From contig JAZNGG010000015.1 in NCBI GenBank assembly GCA_045576355.1, positions 23,428 through 87,427 of the forward strand: DNA of 64,000 nt, in the 5' to 3' direction. Positions 17,693 through 27,784 of this stretch are shown here, one piece after another (position 1 is the first letter of the stretch; every line of letters begins with the position of its first letter). The notes beneath the pieces are model-generated. The model was not told the DNA's origin. It saw nothing but the letters and a program-made list of their open reading frames with translations, and searched no databases. Source of the DNA: Liminaster sp045576355. GTDB taxonomy: Bacteria > Bacteroidota > Bacteroidia > Bacteroidales > UBA3663. A program made the translations under genes and the position numbers.

Positions 17693-17766
17693 ATACACAT
17701 TACACGGCAGCGTCATACACGTTACACGGCGGCGTCGTGCAAGTCACACGGCGGCATCATGCAAAT
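17693..17766. repeat. 22-bp tandem repeat array C
   Basis: Three 22-bp units (17693-17714, 17715-17736, 17737-17758) and an 8-base start of a fourth. Each has a TTACACGGC/TCACACGGC core. Same period as arrays A (4.7 kb) and B (33.5 kb) but a different sequence. The surrounding gap 17613-17844 holds nothing else I can support. Confidence 0.8.
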
Positions 17767-17844
17767 ACATTTCCGAAACATCTTTATTTAGAGCCACTTA
17801 CCACAATACGTTTTCTCCACACTTCTTCACAAACAAAGAAAAAA

Positions 17845-17876
17845 GAGACTGCATCAAGTAATCTTGACACAGCCTC
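17845..17876 (-). terminator. Terminator of the FISUMP lipoprotein gene
   Basis: Imperfect inverted repeat 17876-17863 / 17858-17845 followed on the minus strand by a T-run (TCTTTTTTCTTTG), 122 bases after the stop codon. Confidence 0.65.
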
Positions 17877-17997
17877 AATGTTCTCGTTCATAACGATCAA
17901 TACGTCTATCAAATTCCAATCTGACAACCTCTGACATCAAATCATGTGGTTATAATCAAATTAGGATTATAGTATTCGGAGAGTTTTAGAGAAAACT

Positions 17998-19233
17998 TTA
18001 TCTGTTGCTAACAGGTCTTACATATAACACTCCACCACCTTTGACCTCTTTTTCCTCATAAAAATTATATTTCTTGCCCGTTATTGGATGTGTCCAATCA
18101 AACTCTTTGTCACTCCTAAATGGACAAAGGACAAGCCCATAGTCACAATATGTGTGAGCTTTTTCTGTCAGCACTTCACCGACTCCGATTTCTTTCTCAA
18201 TAGATACTAATTCGTTATGAAAATCGGCTTTTATTTCTCGAAAGTCATCATCGGAAAGACCACCGACGTTACAATTTCTCTTATATTGTTCTCCACAATC
18301 TACTGCATCTTTTAAATACCCAATAATGTCTTCTGAAGCACTCAAATAGACGGTGATGTCATGCTTGCTGCTTTTTTTAACGTATGGAAGAAAGATCACA
18401 GATGTACCATCTACTTTATCACTGATATAAAACCCTTTAGTACCATTATACTCACCGCTTTTCCAACAGCACTCCTCTTCCAGTTCCTGCCACTCCCATT
18501 CTGTGGGAATACGATACTTGTTCCCCATAGTTCGAGTTGCGACATCATATTTAGAATTTCCTAACCAATTATTATCATCGACATCCTCAGGTACAAAATA
18601 ACGTGTCTCATCGGAAGATATATCATACAAAGCATCAGATTCATCATAATCAAATGGCTTAAATGCAAAACGCTGCTGTAATAAAGTTCCGGCAAGCGAC
18701 GAAGAACTTGCACCCATATTGTATGATGCCCACTTTACGCTCAATCCTAAATCGACTAAATCATCGTCAGACAACTTAAAATCAGGCGTTTCAAAACTGC
18801 GGATTTCCCCATTGTATTTGGTTCCTCCAACATAAGCATAGGCACGATAATAATAAATGGTGCCCGGCTCTAATAATCCTTCACCATCTGAAATAAGATC
18901 TGTCGTGAAATGTCCATTAGAAACACCGCTGTTAGAAATTGCAAACTTTGTCTCACTGGTATTAAAATTGGGTTGGAAAGGGGTAAACTCTACTCCTAAA
19001 GTGCTATATGCGCCCTGATAAACGGTATTAATCGAAGATAATATAGTAGCTGTTAATGGTTTCACATCTCGATAACCTCCGGTAGCCACAAAGCTATTTT
19101 TTGTGATTTTACCATAATCTTCGGAAACATCTACCATAGGATCTAATTCTTCATCATCTTCACTACAAGCAGCAAAGTTCACACACATCAGAATGGCAAT
19201 AACAGCCATCCCAATTTTTCTTAAAGTTTTCAT
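17998..19233 (-). CDS. Lipoprotein with FISUMP-type domain
   Basis: 411 aa from the ATG at 19233; the frame is open further upstream but a terminator-like hairpin sits there. The signal sequence ends in the lipobox FAAC (about residue 23). Residues ~45-165 look like a fibronectin III/Ig-like region ending in EPGTIYYYRAYAYVGG. From about 170 the sequence DLGLSVKWASYNMGAS and YRIPTEWEWQELEEEC match the FISUMP (Fibrobacter succinogenes major paralogous) surface-protein signature. The protein is expected to be anchored to the outer membrane. Function is unknown and no partner gene is adjacent. Confidence 0.8.
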   Translation of the reverse strand: MKTLRKIGMAVIAILMCVNFAACSEDDEELDPMVDVSEDYGKITKNSFVATGGYRDVKPLTATILSSINTVYQGAYSTLGVEFTPFQPNFNTSETKFAISNSGVSNGHFTTDLISDGEGLLEPGTIYYYRAYAYVGGTKYNGEIRSFETPDFKLSDDDLVDLGLSVKWASYNMGASSSSLAGTLLQQRFAFKPFDYDESDALYDISSDETRYFVPEDVDDNNWLGNSKYDVATRTMGNKYRIPTEWEWQELEEECCWKSGEYNGTKGFYISDKVDGTSVIFLPYVKKSSKHDITVYLSASEDIIGYLKDAVDCGEQYKRNCNVGGLSDDDFREIKADFHNELVSIEKEIGVGEVLTEKAHTYCDYGLVLCPFRSDKEFDWTHPITGKKYNFYEEKEVKGGGVLYVRPVSNR

Positions 19234-19240
19234 TAAATAT

Positions 19241-19597
19241 AAAAATAAAAAGAAGGCGTAAACTATTCGATACTCGCCTTTGCTTAAGGTTACCGCCAAG
19301 TGACCACGTTTACGACAAGCACGAACAGCCCACACCTAAGTGTGAACTTACTTCGCTGCTTATTCTCGTAAACTGAATGATTGGCGGTATTCAAAGCAAA
19401 GAGAACAAGGGCTAAAAGCTCAAAATCCAATATTTAAACAAGTCCAAATGAGAACGCTCTCCTTAGTTAATAATATGTATATATAAAAGAGTTCTCTCGG
19501 TGAAGTGCACCCCTCAGGGGACAGCAATCTTCAATGCGTTCATCGGGTACTGTCTGTTTCTTAACGGAATGTATTTATGGGGTTAATAATCAATTTG
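19241..19597 (-). ncRNA. Candidate ~355-nt structured RNA upstream of the lipoprotein gene
   Basis: A near-perfect minus-strand promoter (19604-19634) would start a transcript near 19597. It ends at an intrinsic-terminator-like hairpin (AAGGCG / CGCCTT, 19280-19275 / 19258-19253) with a T-rich tail, just eight bases before the lipoprotein ATG. Within it, 19284-19402 folds into one long rod. Arm pairs are CTTTGCTT / AAGCAAAG (19278-19285 / 19396-19403), ACCGCCAA / TTGGCGGT, GTTTACGA / TCGTAAAC and an apical TTCACAC / GTGTG stem. Another hairpin pairs GAGAAC with GTTCTC. The core signatures of tmRNA and RNase P are absent. It may be an independent RNA (6S-like cannot be excluded) or an attenuated leader of the lipoprotein gene. 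Confidence 0.55.
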
Positions 19598-19603
19598 TCA
19601 TGG

Positions 19604-19634
19604 CAAATATACTATTTGTTAAGTGAAAAACAAA
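19604..19634 (-). promoter_or_regulatory. Promoter of the candidate structured RNA
   Basis: Minus strand TTTG (19634-19631), 19 bases, TATATTTG (19611-19604): one of the best consensus matches in the window. Confidence 0.7.
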
Positions 19635-19786
19635 ATAAACATCGTATTTTTAACCCCATCGTTAATTATCTATGGGAATTTATAGGACCCACCTATAATA
19701 AAAATGTATGGTAAAACCATAGTTCTTTCGGAAATCTTTTGTACCTTTGTCCGCTACAAAACATCTAAATACAGACAGGCAAACAG

Positions 19787-22654
19787 ATGGCTAAAAAGAC
19801 GAATCACGACAGCAATACCTCCCAACTGACGCCGGAGGAGCAAATCATAAAGGCTCCTAACAGCATCTTTATCAAAGGGGCACGTGTCAACAATCTTAAA
19901 AACATCGATGTGGAGATCCCCCGCGACCGACTGATCGTAGTGACCGGTCTGTCCGGATCGGGGAAGTCCTCACTCGCTTTTGACACCCTCTATGCAGAGG
20001 GGCAACGCCGCTACGTGGAGTCCCTATCATCCTATGCCCGACAGTTTTTAGGGAGGATGGGGAAACCGGAGTGCGACTACATCATCGGAATCCCTCCGGC
20101 TGTTGCCATCGAGCAGAAAGTCGTGGTCCGCAACCCCCGTTCGACCGTCGGCACATCGACCGAAATCTACGACTATCTGAGACTGCTTTATGCCCGCATC
20201 GGCAAGACCTACTCCCCCATCAGCGGAGAACTGGTCAAGAAACATACGACCGAGGACATCATCCGTCGCATCGCCGAACTGCCGGACGGCACACGCATCG
20301 CCCTCTTTGTCAACGCAGATGTCCCCTCCGGCCGATCGCTGGCTGAGCATCTGGAGATCCTGAAGAAAACCGGATTCTCTCGCGCAGAGAGTGACGGCAG
20401 ATTTATCAAACTCGAAGAGGTATCGGCTGCGCCGTTTCATCTGGTCATAGACCGTATGGCTCTCCCCCTGGCAGATCAGGCAGCAGAGAGCCGACTAGCA
20501 GACTCCATCGAAACCGCATTTTATGAGGGGGACGGAGAGTGCGCCATCAAGGCATGGACTCCGGATGGCAATATCAGAGAGATGCTCTTCAGTAAGCGTT
20601 TTGAGGCAGACGGCATGACCTTTGAGGAGCCGTCAGAGATGATGTTTAACTTCAATAGCCCTATGGGAGCATGTCCTCGCTGCGAGGGCTTCGGAAAGAT
20701 ATTAGGCATCGACGAAGATCTGGTCATCCCCAACAAGACTCTGTCTGTCTATGAGGACTGTGTCGTCTGCTGGCGAGGAGATAAAATGTCCGAATGGAAG
20801 AAAGACCTGATCGCTCATGCTGCCGAGGTAAACTTCCCGATCCATCGCCCCTATTATCAGCTGACCCAGCAGGAGAAAGATCTTCTTTGGCACGGATGTT
20901 CCGCTTTTTACGGCATCGACGACTTCTTTAAGATGGTCTCTGAGAACCTTTACAAGATCCAGTATCGGGTCATGCAGGCCCGTTATCGGGGAAAGACGCT
21001 CTGTCCCGAATGTCACGGCTCACGTCTGAAAAAGGAGGCAGGATATGTCAAAGTGGGCGGAAAGAGCATCACCGAATTGACTCAAATGTCCATCACCGAG
21101 TTGTCCCGCTTCTTCGGTCAGCTCACGCTCGACGAGCATGATGCCCAAATCGCCAAACGACTCCTCACGGAGATCAACAGCCGACTTAAATTTCTCAGTG
21201 ATGTCGGCCTCAGCTATCTGACCCTCGACCGACTGAGCAACACCCTCTCGGGAGGTGAAAGCCAACGCATCAATCTGGCAACCTCGCTGGGCAGTTCGCT
21301 CGTCGGCTCCATGTATATCCTCGATGAGCCGAGCATCGGACTGCACTCCCGAGACACCGAACTGCTGATCAACGTGCTGAAACAGCTCCGGGATCTGGGC
21401 AACACGGTCATCGTCGTCGAACACGATGAAGAGATCATCCGTTCAGCAGATTATCTGATCGACATCGGACCGGAGGCAGGACGGATGGGCGGCGAGATCG
21501 TCTTCCAGGGAGAGATAGAGAAACTCTCTTCGAATTATGATGCTGCCGAGAGAGATAAAATCATCATTGACCCGGAGATCCTAAAACGTAGCCATACCGC
21601 CCGATTTATCACCGGCGCAGAAAAAATAGATCTCCCTTTACGACCCCGTCCCTGGAACAGCTATATCGAGGTAAAAGGGGCTGTGCAAAACAATCTGAAA
21701 AACATCTCTGTAAAGTTTCCTATAGGGGTCATGACGGTCGTGACCGGTGTCTCAGGATCGGGCAAATCGACGCTCGTCCGGGACATCCTCTACCGAGGAT
21801 TGCTCCGTCACTTAGGAGAAGCCGGAGATGCCCCCGGAGACTTTGCCGGATTGGGTGGCGACCTCCGGAGGATCCGAAACATCGAATTTATCGACCAGAA
21901 CCCCATCGGCAAGTCCTCACGCAGCAATGCCGCAACCTATATGAAAGCCTATGATGAGATCCGCCGCGTATTCGCCGATCAGCAGATGGCTAAACAACTC
22001 GGATTTACTCCGGCGACCTTCTCGTTTAATGTCGAGGGGGGACGCTGCGAGGAGTGTAAGGGAGAGGGAACGATCACCATCGAGATGCAGTTTATGGCCA
22101 ATCTCGTCATGGAGTGTGAAGCCTGTCACGGCAAGCGATTTAACAGCGATGTCCTCGAGGTGCTCGATAAGGAAAAAAACATTGCCGATGTGCTCGATAT
22201 GTCTGTCGATGAGGCAATCGAGTTTTTTGCAGAGCAGCCCAAGGTGGTGCAACGTCTGCTCCCCCTGAAGCATGTCGGACTGGGATATATCAAACTCGGA
22301 CAATCCTCCTCCTCGCTCTCCGGCGGAGAGAACCAGCGCGTCAAACTCGCCTATTACCTCGGGTCGGATGAGAAACCCGATACGCTCTTTATCTTTGACG
22401 AACCGACGACCGGTCTGCACCTGCATGACGTGAAGATCCTGATGGAAGCCTTTAATGCCCTCCTGCTCAAAGGACACACGATCATCATCATCGAGCATAA
22501 TCTCGATGTCATCAAATGCGCAGATCACATCATCGACCTGGGTCCGGAGGGAGGAGATGCCGGAGGCAATCTGGTCATCCAGGGGACACCGCAAGAGGTG
22601 GCTGCCTGCGCAGAGTCGCACACAGGAAAATTCTTAAAAGAGAAAATACGTTAG
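19787..22654 (+). CDS. uvrA: UvrABC excinuclease subunit A
   Basis: 955 aa, normal for UvrA. It has two ABC ATPase halves: Walker A GLSGSGKSS near residue 50 and GVSGSGKST near 650, with signatures LSGGESQRINLA and LSGGENQRVKLA. Zinc modules are seen in CPRCEGFGKI, CPECHGSRL and the CEECKGEG...CEACHGKRF finger. UvrA dimers scan DNA for bulky lesions and load UvrB in nucleotide excision repair. A TACCTTTG -7 box at 19742-19749 precedes it. Bacteroidetes often carry more than one uvrA; this one is full length and looks functional. The 112 bases to the convergent PL9 gene contain only a small hairpin (from 22675). Confidence 0.97.
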   Translation: MAKKTNHDSNTSQLTPEEQIIKAPNSIFIKGARVNNLKNIDVEIPRDRLIVVTGLSGSGKSSLAFDTLYAEGQRRYVESLSSYARQFLGRMGKPECDYIIGIPPAVAIEQKVVVRNPRSTVGTSTEIYDYLRLLYARIGKTYSPISGELVKKHTTEDIIRRIAELPDGTRIALFVNADVPSGRSLAEHLEILKKTGFSRAESDGRFIKLEEVSAAPFHLVIDRMALPLADQAAESRLADSIETAFYEGDGECAIKAWTPDGNIREMLFSKRFEADGMTFEEPSEMMFNFNSPMGACPRCEGFGKILGIDEDLVIPNKTLSVYEDCVVCWRGDKMSEWKKDLIAHAAEVNFPIHRPYYQLTQQEKDLLWHGCSAFYGIDDFFKMVSENLYKIQYRVMQARYRGKTLCPECHGSRLKKEAGYVKVGGKSITELTQMSITELSRFFGQLTLDEHDAQIAKRLLTEINSRLKFLSDVGLSYLTLDRLSNTLSGGESQRINLATSLGSSLVGSMYILDEPSIGLHSRDTELLINVLKQLRDLGNTVIVVEHDEEIIRSADYLIDIGPEAGRMGGEIVFQGEIEKLSSNYDAAERDKIIIDPEILKRSHTARFITGAEKIDLPLRPRPWNSYIEVKGAVQNNLKNISVKFPIGVMTVVTGVSGSGKSTLVRDILYRGLLRHLGEAGDAPGDFAGLGGDLRRIRNIEFIDQNPIGKSSRSNAATYMKAYDEIRRVFADQQMAKQLGFTPATFSFNVEGGRCEECKGEGTITIEMQFMANLVMECEACHGKRFNSDVLEVLDKEKNIADVLDMSVDEAIEFFAEQPKVVQRLLPLKHVGLGYIKLGQSSSSLSGGENQRVKLAYYLGSDEKPDTLFIFDEPTTGLHLHDVKILMEAFNALLLKGHTIIIIEHNLDVIKCADHIIDLGPEGGDAGGNLVIQGTPQEVAACAESHTGKFLKEKIR

Positions 22655-22766
22655 TTAAGCCGTTTTTGCACGAATGTCTTCGGAAACTTGCGGGAATACA
22701 TTCGGACAAGCGTCGGAAGGGGAATCAGAAAAATCCGGGCATCTCTGAGGGAGTACCCAAGAGAGA

Positions 22767-24068
22767 TCAAAAGCAATGCCCCATGGAGGCATTATATAAG
22801 CGGCTGCCCTTCGGGGGACGAAGGAAATCGATCTGCGGCAAAGCACCATCGGCCTGACGCGGTGCGGTCAAGAGATCGGCATCGACAGAGAGAAAGTCCC
22901 CGGCAGAAATATTCATATCAGATGGGACAAAGCTGTTATTGCCTATCACACACCTCGTGGTATCCACATCAATCAGGTGCCGACCGGGAGAACGAGGCTC
23001 TAAAGAGACATTGCCCACCAAGACATGACCATAGCCCAACGTGTCTCGCACCACCGCTGGAGAGATGCGATTGAGCATACAGAAGTTTGAGGGATTCTTA
23101 TATCCGGTATTATTTTGCCAAACGATGCCTGATAGATGGTGGTTGGCATAAAAGCCTTTATTCTTATTCATGTAGGCAATGCAGTTCTTTACCGTATGTT
23201 GCGGCACGACATGCAGGTGTTTCACTCTCGGCTTCATCCCATATCCGCCGGACTTAAAGCCGGTCCCATCACCGGCACGATCCATCGTCCCGGGCTGATA
23301 GCCATTGAGGAAAGCCCAGCAATCTTCTATCACATAGGCAGCATGGGCATTGATCAGGTCAAAACCATCGTCGCTGTTCCACCATGCCCGGCATCCGCGG
23401 AAGACATTGCCCGTGCATGACTCATCGAGAACATGACCTCCAAAGCCATCCACATTGCCCCCGTATGGGCCTTCTGAATAGGGATCATAGTTATTATAGG
23501 CATCACAGTTGAGCACAAGATTGTCCGACCCTGCCACCTGATAATAACCGATGGCCATCCCGTCATGCATCGCAATGTTTTCGACGATGCAATGCGAGCC
23601 GCCTCTGGCACTGATGCACTCCGACTGGGTGTGCCCCTTGACCGTGACTTGCACTCCGACGATCTCAAAATTGCGCAGGTGAAGCCATGAGCCTTGCATA
23701 TAAACGGCACTGACACGCTTGTTGCGAGGACGCACTGCCGAGAAGTCAAAGACCGGACGCTCTCCCGGCAAGCCGAAATAACAGATGCGGGCATCACGCA
23801 CTCCGCTCTTATCCAGATCTATGACATGGACATATCGCCGATCTTGTGACATGATTTGATCCTCAGTCACCCGATAAAGACCGCCTGCCATCCAAAGGGT
23901 ATCCCCTGCCTGCATGGCTTGCTGCGCCCTCCTCCACGTAGCCCACGGAGCAGACAAGGAAGTTCCGGCAGCGGCATCATCGCCCCCGGGGGAGAGATAA
24001 AACTGACGGGCTGAGATCGGCAAAGCCGACAAAAGGAGAAAAAGCAAAGAAAAAGCGCTGCGTATCAT
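22767..24068 (-). CDS. Secreted right-handed beta-helix protein, probable PL9 pectate lyase
   Basis: 433 aa from the ATG at 24068, which starts directly at a signal peptide (SLLFLLLSALPISA). The mature N-terminus FYLSPGGDDAAAGTSLSAPW is typical of parallel beta-helix lyases. The region YYQVAGSDNLVLNCDAYNNYDPYS, then NVDGFGGH, NSDDGFDL and KGFYANHH, is the pattern of PL9 exopolygalacturonate/rhamnogalacturonan lyases. It would cleave pectin by beta-elimination in the periplasm or outside the cell. It is monocistronic and converges on uvrA. A minus-strand TACTTTTG at 24107-24100 is a weak promoter candidate. Confidence 0.85.
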   Translation of the reverse strand: MIRSAFSLLFLLLSALPISARQFYLSPGGDDAAAGTSLSAPWATWRRAQQAMQAGDTLWMAGGLYRVTEDQIMSQDRRYVHVIDLDKSGVRDARICYFGLPGERPVFDFSAVRPRNKRVSAVYMQGSWLHLRNFEIVGVQVTVKGHTQSECISARGGSHCIVENIAMHDGMAIGYYQVAGSDNLVLNCDAYNNYDPYSEGPYGGNVDGFGGHVLDESCTGNVFRGCRAWWNSDDGFDLINAHAAYVIEDCWAFLNGYQPGTMDRAGDGTGFKSGGYGMKPRVKHLHVVPQHTVKNCIAYMNKNKGFYANHHLSGIVWQNNTGYKNPSNFCMLNRISPAVVRDTLGYGHVLVGNVSLEPRSPGRHLIDVDTTRCVIGNNSFVPSDMNISAGDFLSVDADLLTAPRQADGALPQIDFLRPPKGSRLYNASMGHCF

Positions 24069-24188
24069 AATGTGAAAAATACAATTAGTAATGACCGGAC
24101 AAAAGTAAAGATAATTTATCAAAAAAACACACTTCTCTCCGTTATATTTGTTTTCTGCTCAGATAATTCGCCAAATCTGCAAACGTTT

Positions 24189-24220
24189 TTTGGCTAATTG
24201 GATACAAATCTGTAAATTTG
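24189..24220 (+). promoter_or_regulatory. tyrS promoter
   Basis: TTTG 24189-24192, 20 bases, TAAATTTG 24213-24220. The resulting leader is about 120 nt and contains a CTCTGA..TCAGAG hairpin near 24245-24272. Confidence 0.75.
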
Positions 24221-24349
24221 CTGCCATTATTCCGAATCGCGAAACTCTGATCGGAGAGCATGATCTCAGAGGGTGACGACCGCCCTTATGAGCATCTCGA
24301 GAGTGAGAATCAAAGTATATTATTTTCAAATTTTAATCATATTATTTCT

Positions 24350-25675
24350 ATGAATTTCGTTGAAGAATTGAAATGGCGCGGCATGATCCAGGACTTTATG
24401 CCGGGCACAGAAGAGCAACTTGAGAAAGAAATGACCTCGGCTTACCTCGGCATCGACCCGACAGCCGACTCTCTGCATATAGGACACTTGGTCGGAGTGA
24501 TGATGCTCCGCCACTTCCAGCGCTCCGGCCACAAGCCGATCGCCCTTATCGGTGGTGCCACCGGCATGATCGGTGATCCCTCCGGCAAGTCTCAGGAGCG
24601 TGTCCTGATCGACGAGGAGCGCCTGAGACACAATCAGGAGTGCATCCGCAAACAGCTCTCCAAGTTCTTGGACTTCGACAGCGATGCCCCCAACCATGCC
24701 GAGCTCGTCAATAATTATGACTGGATGAAGGACTTTACGTTTCTCGATTTCATCCGCAACATCGGTAAACTCATCACCGTCAATTACATGATGAGCAAAG
24801 ACTCCGTGAAGCGTCGTTTCACCGGCGAGAATGGTGCTGACGGTATGTCATTCACAGAGTTTTCTTATCAGTTGCTTCAGGGATATGACTATCTCTATCT
24901 CAATACCCACAAGAACTGCAAACTGCAGTTGGGTGGTGCCGATCAATGGGGTAATATCACCACCGGCACAGAGATGATCCGCAAAGTGACCGGAGCAGAG
25001 GCATTTGCCATCACTTGCCCACTCATCACTAAGGCTGACGGCAAGAAGTTTGGCAAGACAGAGAGCGGCAATGTGTGGCTGGATCCCAAACGGACCTCTC
25101 CCTACAAGTTCTATCAGTTCTGGCTCAATGTAAGCGATGATGATGCTGCTCGCTATATCCGCATCTTTACCAGCCTCACTCAAGAGGAAATCCTGGCACT
25201 CGAAGCCGAACAAGCAGAGGCTCCTCATCTCCGTCCTCTCCAGAAGCGCCTCGCTAAGGAACTGACCATAATGGTACACAGCGAAGCAGATTACGAACAG
25301 GCTGTGGCAGCCTCTAACATGCTTTTTGGCAATGCCGACAGCGCAGCACTCAAGTCTCTCGACGAAGAGACCCTTTTACAGGTATTTGAAGCGGTCCCTT
25401 CATACACCATCGAGGAGAATCGCCTCGCTGAAGGGATCAAAGCTGTAGATCTGACCACCGAATGTAAACCGACCACAGAGGGTGGTGCTCCGATATTCGC
25501 CTCCAAGGGTGAAATGCGTAAACTCGTTCAGGGTGGTGGTATCAGCATCAACAAGAGCAAACTCGCAGCCTTTGATCAGGTCATCACAAGTGAAGACTTG
25601 CTCCAGGGCAAATACCTCATCGTGCAGAAAGGTAAGAAAAACTATTATCTGATCACTGTCGTTTCAGGTAACTAA
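24350..25675 (+). CDS. tyrS: Tyrosyl-tRNA synthetase
   Basis: 441 aa from the ATG at 24350 (MNFVEELKWRG); the 30 codons upstream lie in the untranslated leader. Class I synthetase with the HIGH motif in LHIGHLVG and the KMSKS counterpart as KFGKT. The tyrosine-site segments GGADQWGNI and QLLQGYDY are present. The C-terminal S4-like RNA-binding domain spans about 370-435 (GGAPIFASKGEMRKLVQGGGISIN). It charges tRNA-Tyr in the cytosol. The PL1 lyase gene follows 33 bases after the stop without a clear terminator, so some read-through is possible. Confidence 0.97.
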   Translation: MNFVEELKWRGMIQDFMPGTEEQLEKEMTSAYLGIDPTADSLHIGHLVGVMMLRHFQRSGHKPIALIGGATGMIGDPSGKSQERVLIDEERLRHNQECIRKQLSKFLDFDSDAPNHAELVNNYDWMKDFTFLDFIRNIGKLITVNYMMSKDSVKRRFTGENGADGMSFTEFSYQLLQGYDYLYLNTHKNCKLQLGGADQWGNITTGTEMIRKVTGAEAFAITCPLITKADGKKFGKTESGNVWLDPKRTSPYKFYQFWLNVSDDDAARYIRIFTSLTQEEILALEAEQAEAPHLRPLQKRLAKELTIMVHSEADYEQAVAASNMLFGNADSAALKSLDEETLLQVFEAVPSYTIEENRLAEGIKAVDLTTECKPTTEGGAPIFASKGEMRKLVQGGGISINKSKLAAFDQVITSEDLLQGKYLIVQKGKKNYYLITVVSGN

Positions 25676-25708
25676 ACAAATATCCACCTACTCAACCCAG
25701 TCGTGACA

Positions 25709-27784
25709 ATGAAACGTCTCCTCCTATTAACAACCTTATGCTTCGGCACTATGATTGTGGCTCATGCCCAGCAAGTAAAACACGGATTAAGCGGTTTTGC
25801 CGCCACCCCCGCTTATGGGCTTGAAGGGACAATCGGAGGAGGACTGGGAGAGGTGGTCTATGCCACATCTGAAGCAGAATTACGCAAGTATTGTCAAGCC
25901 TCCGAGCCTTATACGATCCTGTTTGAAGGGACAATCAGTCTGACTAACGAGAAGGATATTCAGTTGTCCTCCGACAAAACCATTATCGGCCTTAATGGCA
26001 ATGCCGTTCTGGACGGAATCGGGTTTAACGCTAGCAATGTGAGCAATGTCGTCATACGAGGATTTACCATCAGAAATGCCCATCAGGATGCCATTGCATT
26101 TCGCACATCGCATCATGTTTGGGTAGATCATTGCGATCTGTCGGCATCCGATGACGGTTTGCTCGACTTCACAATCGGTTCAGATCTGCTTACGGCTTCA
26201 TGGAATAAGTTTCACGACCATGACAAGGTATCTGTTTGTAACTCCGGCACACAGCACTATGAAGATGTGGACAAAGAGAATGTCTCTTACCACCACAATG
26301 CTTTCATAAAGACGACCCAGCGCAATCCTCGCATCGGGTACGGACGCGGACACGTCTGGAACAACTATTATGAGAGTGTCTCTTCCTACTGTGTCGGCTA
26401 CTTCACCGGTGCCAAAGTCATTATCGAGAAAAACTATTTCTACAAGAGCAAGACCCCGCTGAAACAGATGTATTCGTCCGATCCGACATCGGCACACTAT
26501 GCGGAAGCACTCTCCATAGACAATGTTTTCTCCGGTTGCTCCGGCAACACCCAAGGGACAGGAGATGCGTTTGATGCACTCTATTATTATGACTACGAGA
26601 TGATGCTCGATGCTGCTGCCGATGTGCCCAACGTGGTGAAAGGGAGTGCAGGACCCATCAAAGGTCTGGAATATGACTTGATCCCCTTGCCCAATCACGG
26701 CAGGATCGATTATCCGGAAGTCAACCCCACACTGCGATGGAGCAAAGCTCCCGGAGCGATCTCTTATGACGTCTATCTCTCCACATCTCCGGAGACGCTT
26801 GGGGCAAATCTGATAGGGACAGTTACAGACAATGCCATTGAACCACTTTCACTCTCTCCCTCTACAACCTACTACTGGCGAGTGGATACCCGACTGGCAG
26901 AAGAGGTGAAACAGGGCGCAGTGTGGCAGTTTACCACCGCCGGAGAAAAAACCTCCAAGCCGTACCCTGCTGATGGCGAAACCAATGCACAACTGCAAGC
27001 TCAAAAGAGCGCTAATACCACTCAGCCCATGACTTTGAGTTGGTCTCCGACATTAGGAGCCGAGGGATATAGCGTCATGCTTTCCGATGGTGAGGGATAC
27101 GTTGAAGCCGCCGAACTGGGAGCCGGTGTTACCACTTGGCAACCTCCTACCCTACGCAGAGGTCGCCAATACAGATGGAAAGTTACACCTATCATCAATG
27201 GAAATCCGAGTACATCCGGTGAGACATGGACTTTCTCAGCTCCTATAACTCCAATTAAAGAGGGAATATCCGAAGCAGAAGCATGGACGCGAGGTCTGCG
27301 TGCCTACATAGAGAACCCCACCGGATGGTTTACCGCATCAGGCAGCAGGGTTGTCGGTGGAGAGTCCGGACCCGGCACTCTCAATGCCGAATGGCGTGGA
27401 GACCACGTCAAAGCGAATATATCGGTCTGTATGTTTGATGAAAGTGACGGAAAGGGAACTTACAAACTTTTTGTCAATGACATAAAAGTCGGATCTGCAA
27501 CTGCCTCGACCAACAATGATAAACTCGTCACTTATGCCCTTTGCTCCACAGAACTTCAATCCGGAGATCAGATCCGTTTGGAATTTGCTCCGGAGGGTGG
27601 AGAAGGCTGCCGCACGGACTATGTGAAAATCGATGTTTCAGAGATCATCAGCGGCATCGAAGATATTCATCCCGATACAGAAGGCCAAAGCCGCACCTAT
27701 AATCTCTTGGGTATTCCTGTAGAAGAGGGTTATGAAAGCTTCATCATCCGTGACGGAAATATTACCATCACTCGCCCCCAATAA
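25709..27784 (+). CDS. Secreted PL1 pectate lyase with fibronectin III-like repeats
   Basis: 691 aa from the ATG at 25709 (a GTG lies two codons upstream). Signal peptide 1-20 (HAQQ). Residues ~25-330 are a PL1 beta-helix: VWVDHCDLSASDDGLLDFT, the SWNKFHDHDKVSV strand and TQRNPRIGYGRGHVWNNYYE hold the Ca-binding and catalytic Arg region. Two Fn3-like segments follow (about 345-415 and 430-520), then a carbohydrate-binding-like region with FNDIKVGSA-type strands and a short C-terminal sorting-like tail (YNLLGIPVEEG). It cleaves polygalacturonate. The last 17 bases overlap the convergent GT2 gene. Confidence 0.88.
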   Translation: MKRLLLLTTLCFGTMIVAHAQQVKHGLSGFAATPAYGLEGTIGGGLGEVVYATSEAELRKYCQASEPYTILFEGTISLTNEKDIQLSSDKTIIGLNGNAVLDGIGFNASNVSNVVIRGFTIRNAHQDAIAFRTSHHVWVDHCDLSASDDGLLDFTIGSDLLTASWNKFHDHDKVSVCNSGTQHYEDVDKENVSYHHNAFIKTTQRNPRIGYGRGHVWNNYYESVSSYCVGYFTGAKVIIEKNYFYKSKTPLKQMYSSDPTSAHYAEALSIDNVFSGCSGNTQGTGDAFDALYYYDYEMMLDAAADVPNVVKGSAGPIKGLEYDLIPLPNHGRIDYPEVNPTLRWSKAPGAISYDVYLSTSPETLGANLIGTVTDNAIEPLSLSPSTTYYWRVDTRLAEEVKQGAVWQFTTAGEKTSKPYPADGETNAQLQAQKSANTTQPMTLSWSPTLGAEGYSVMLSDGEGYVEAAELGAGVTTWQPPTLRRGRQYRWKVTPIINGNPSTSGETWTFSAPITPIKEGISEAEAWTRGLRAYIENPTGWFTASGSRVVGGESGPGTLNAEWRGDHVKANISVCMFDESDGKGTYKLFVNDIKVGSATASTNNDKLVTYALCSTELQSGDQIRLEFAPEGGEGCRTDYVKIDVSEIISGIEDIHPDTEGQSRTYNLLGIPVEEGYESFIIRDGNITITRPQ

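Noticed and set aside
19241..19597. tmRNA or RNase P RNA
   Set aside because: Length fits, but neither a tRNA-like end with tag frame nor the conserved RNase P core sequences can be found.
24221..24349. T-box-like leader of tyrS
   Set aside because: There is a hairpin but no T-box consensus, and T-boxes are not expected in Bacteroidetes.
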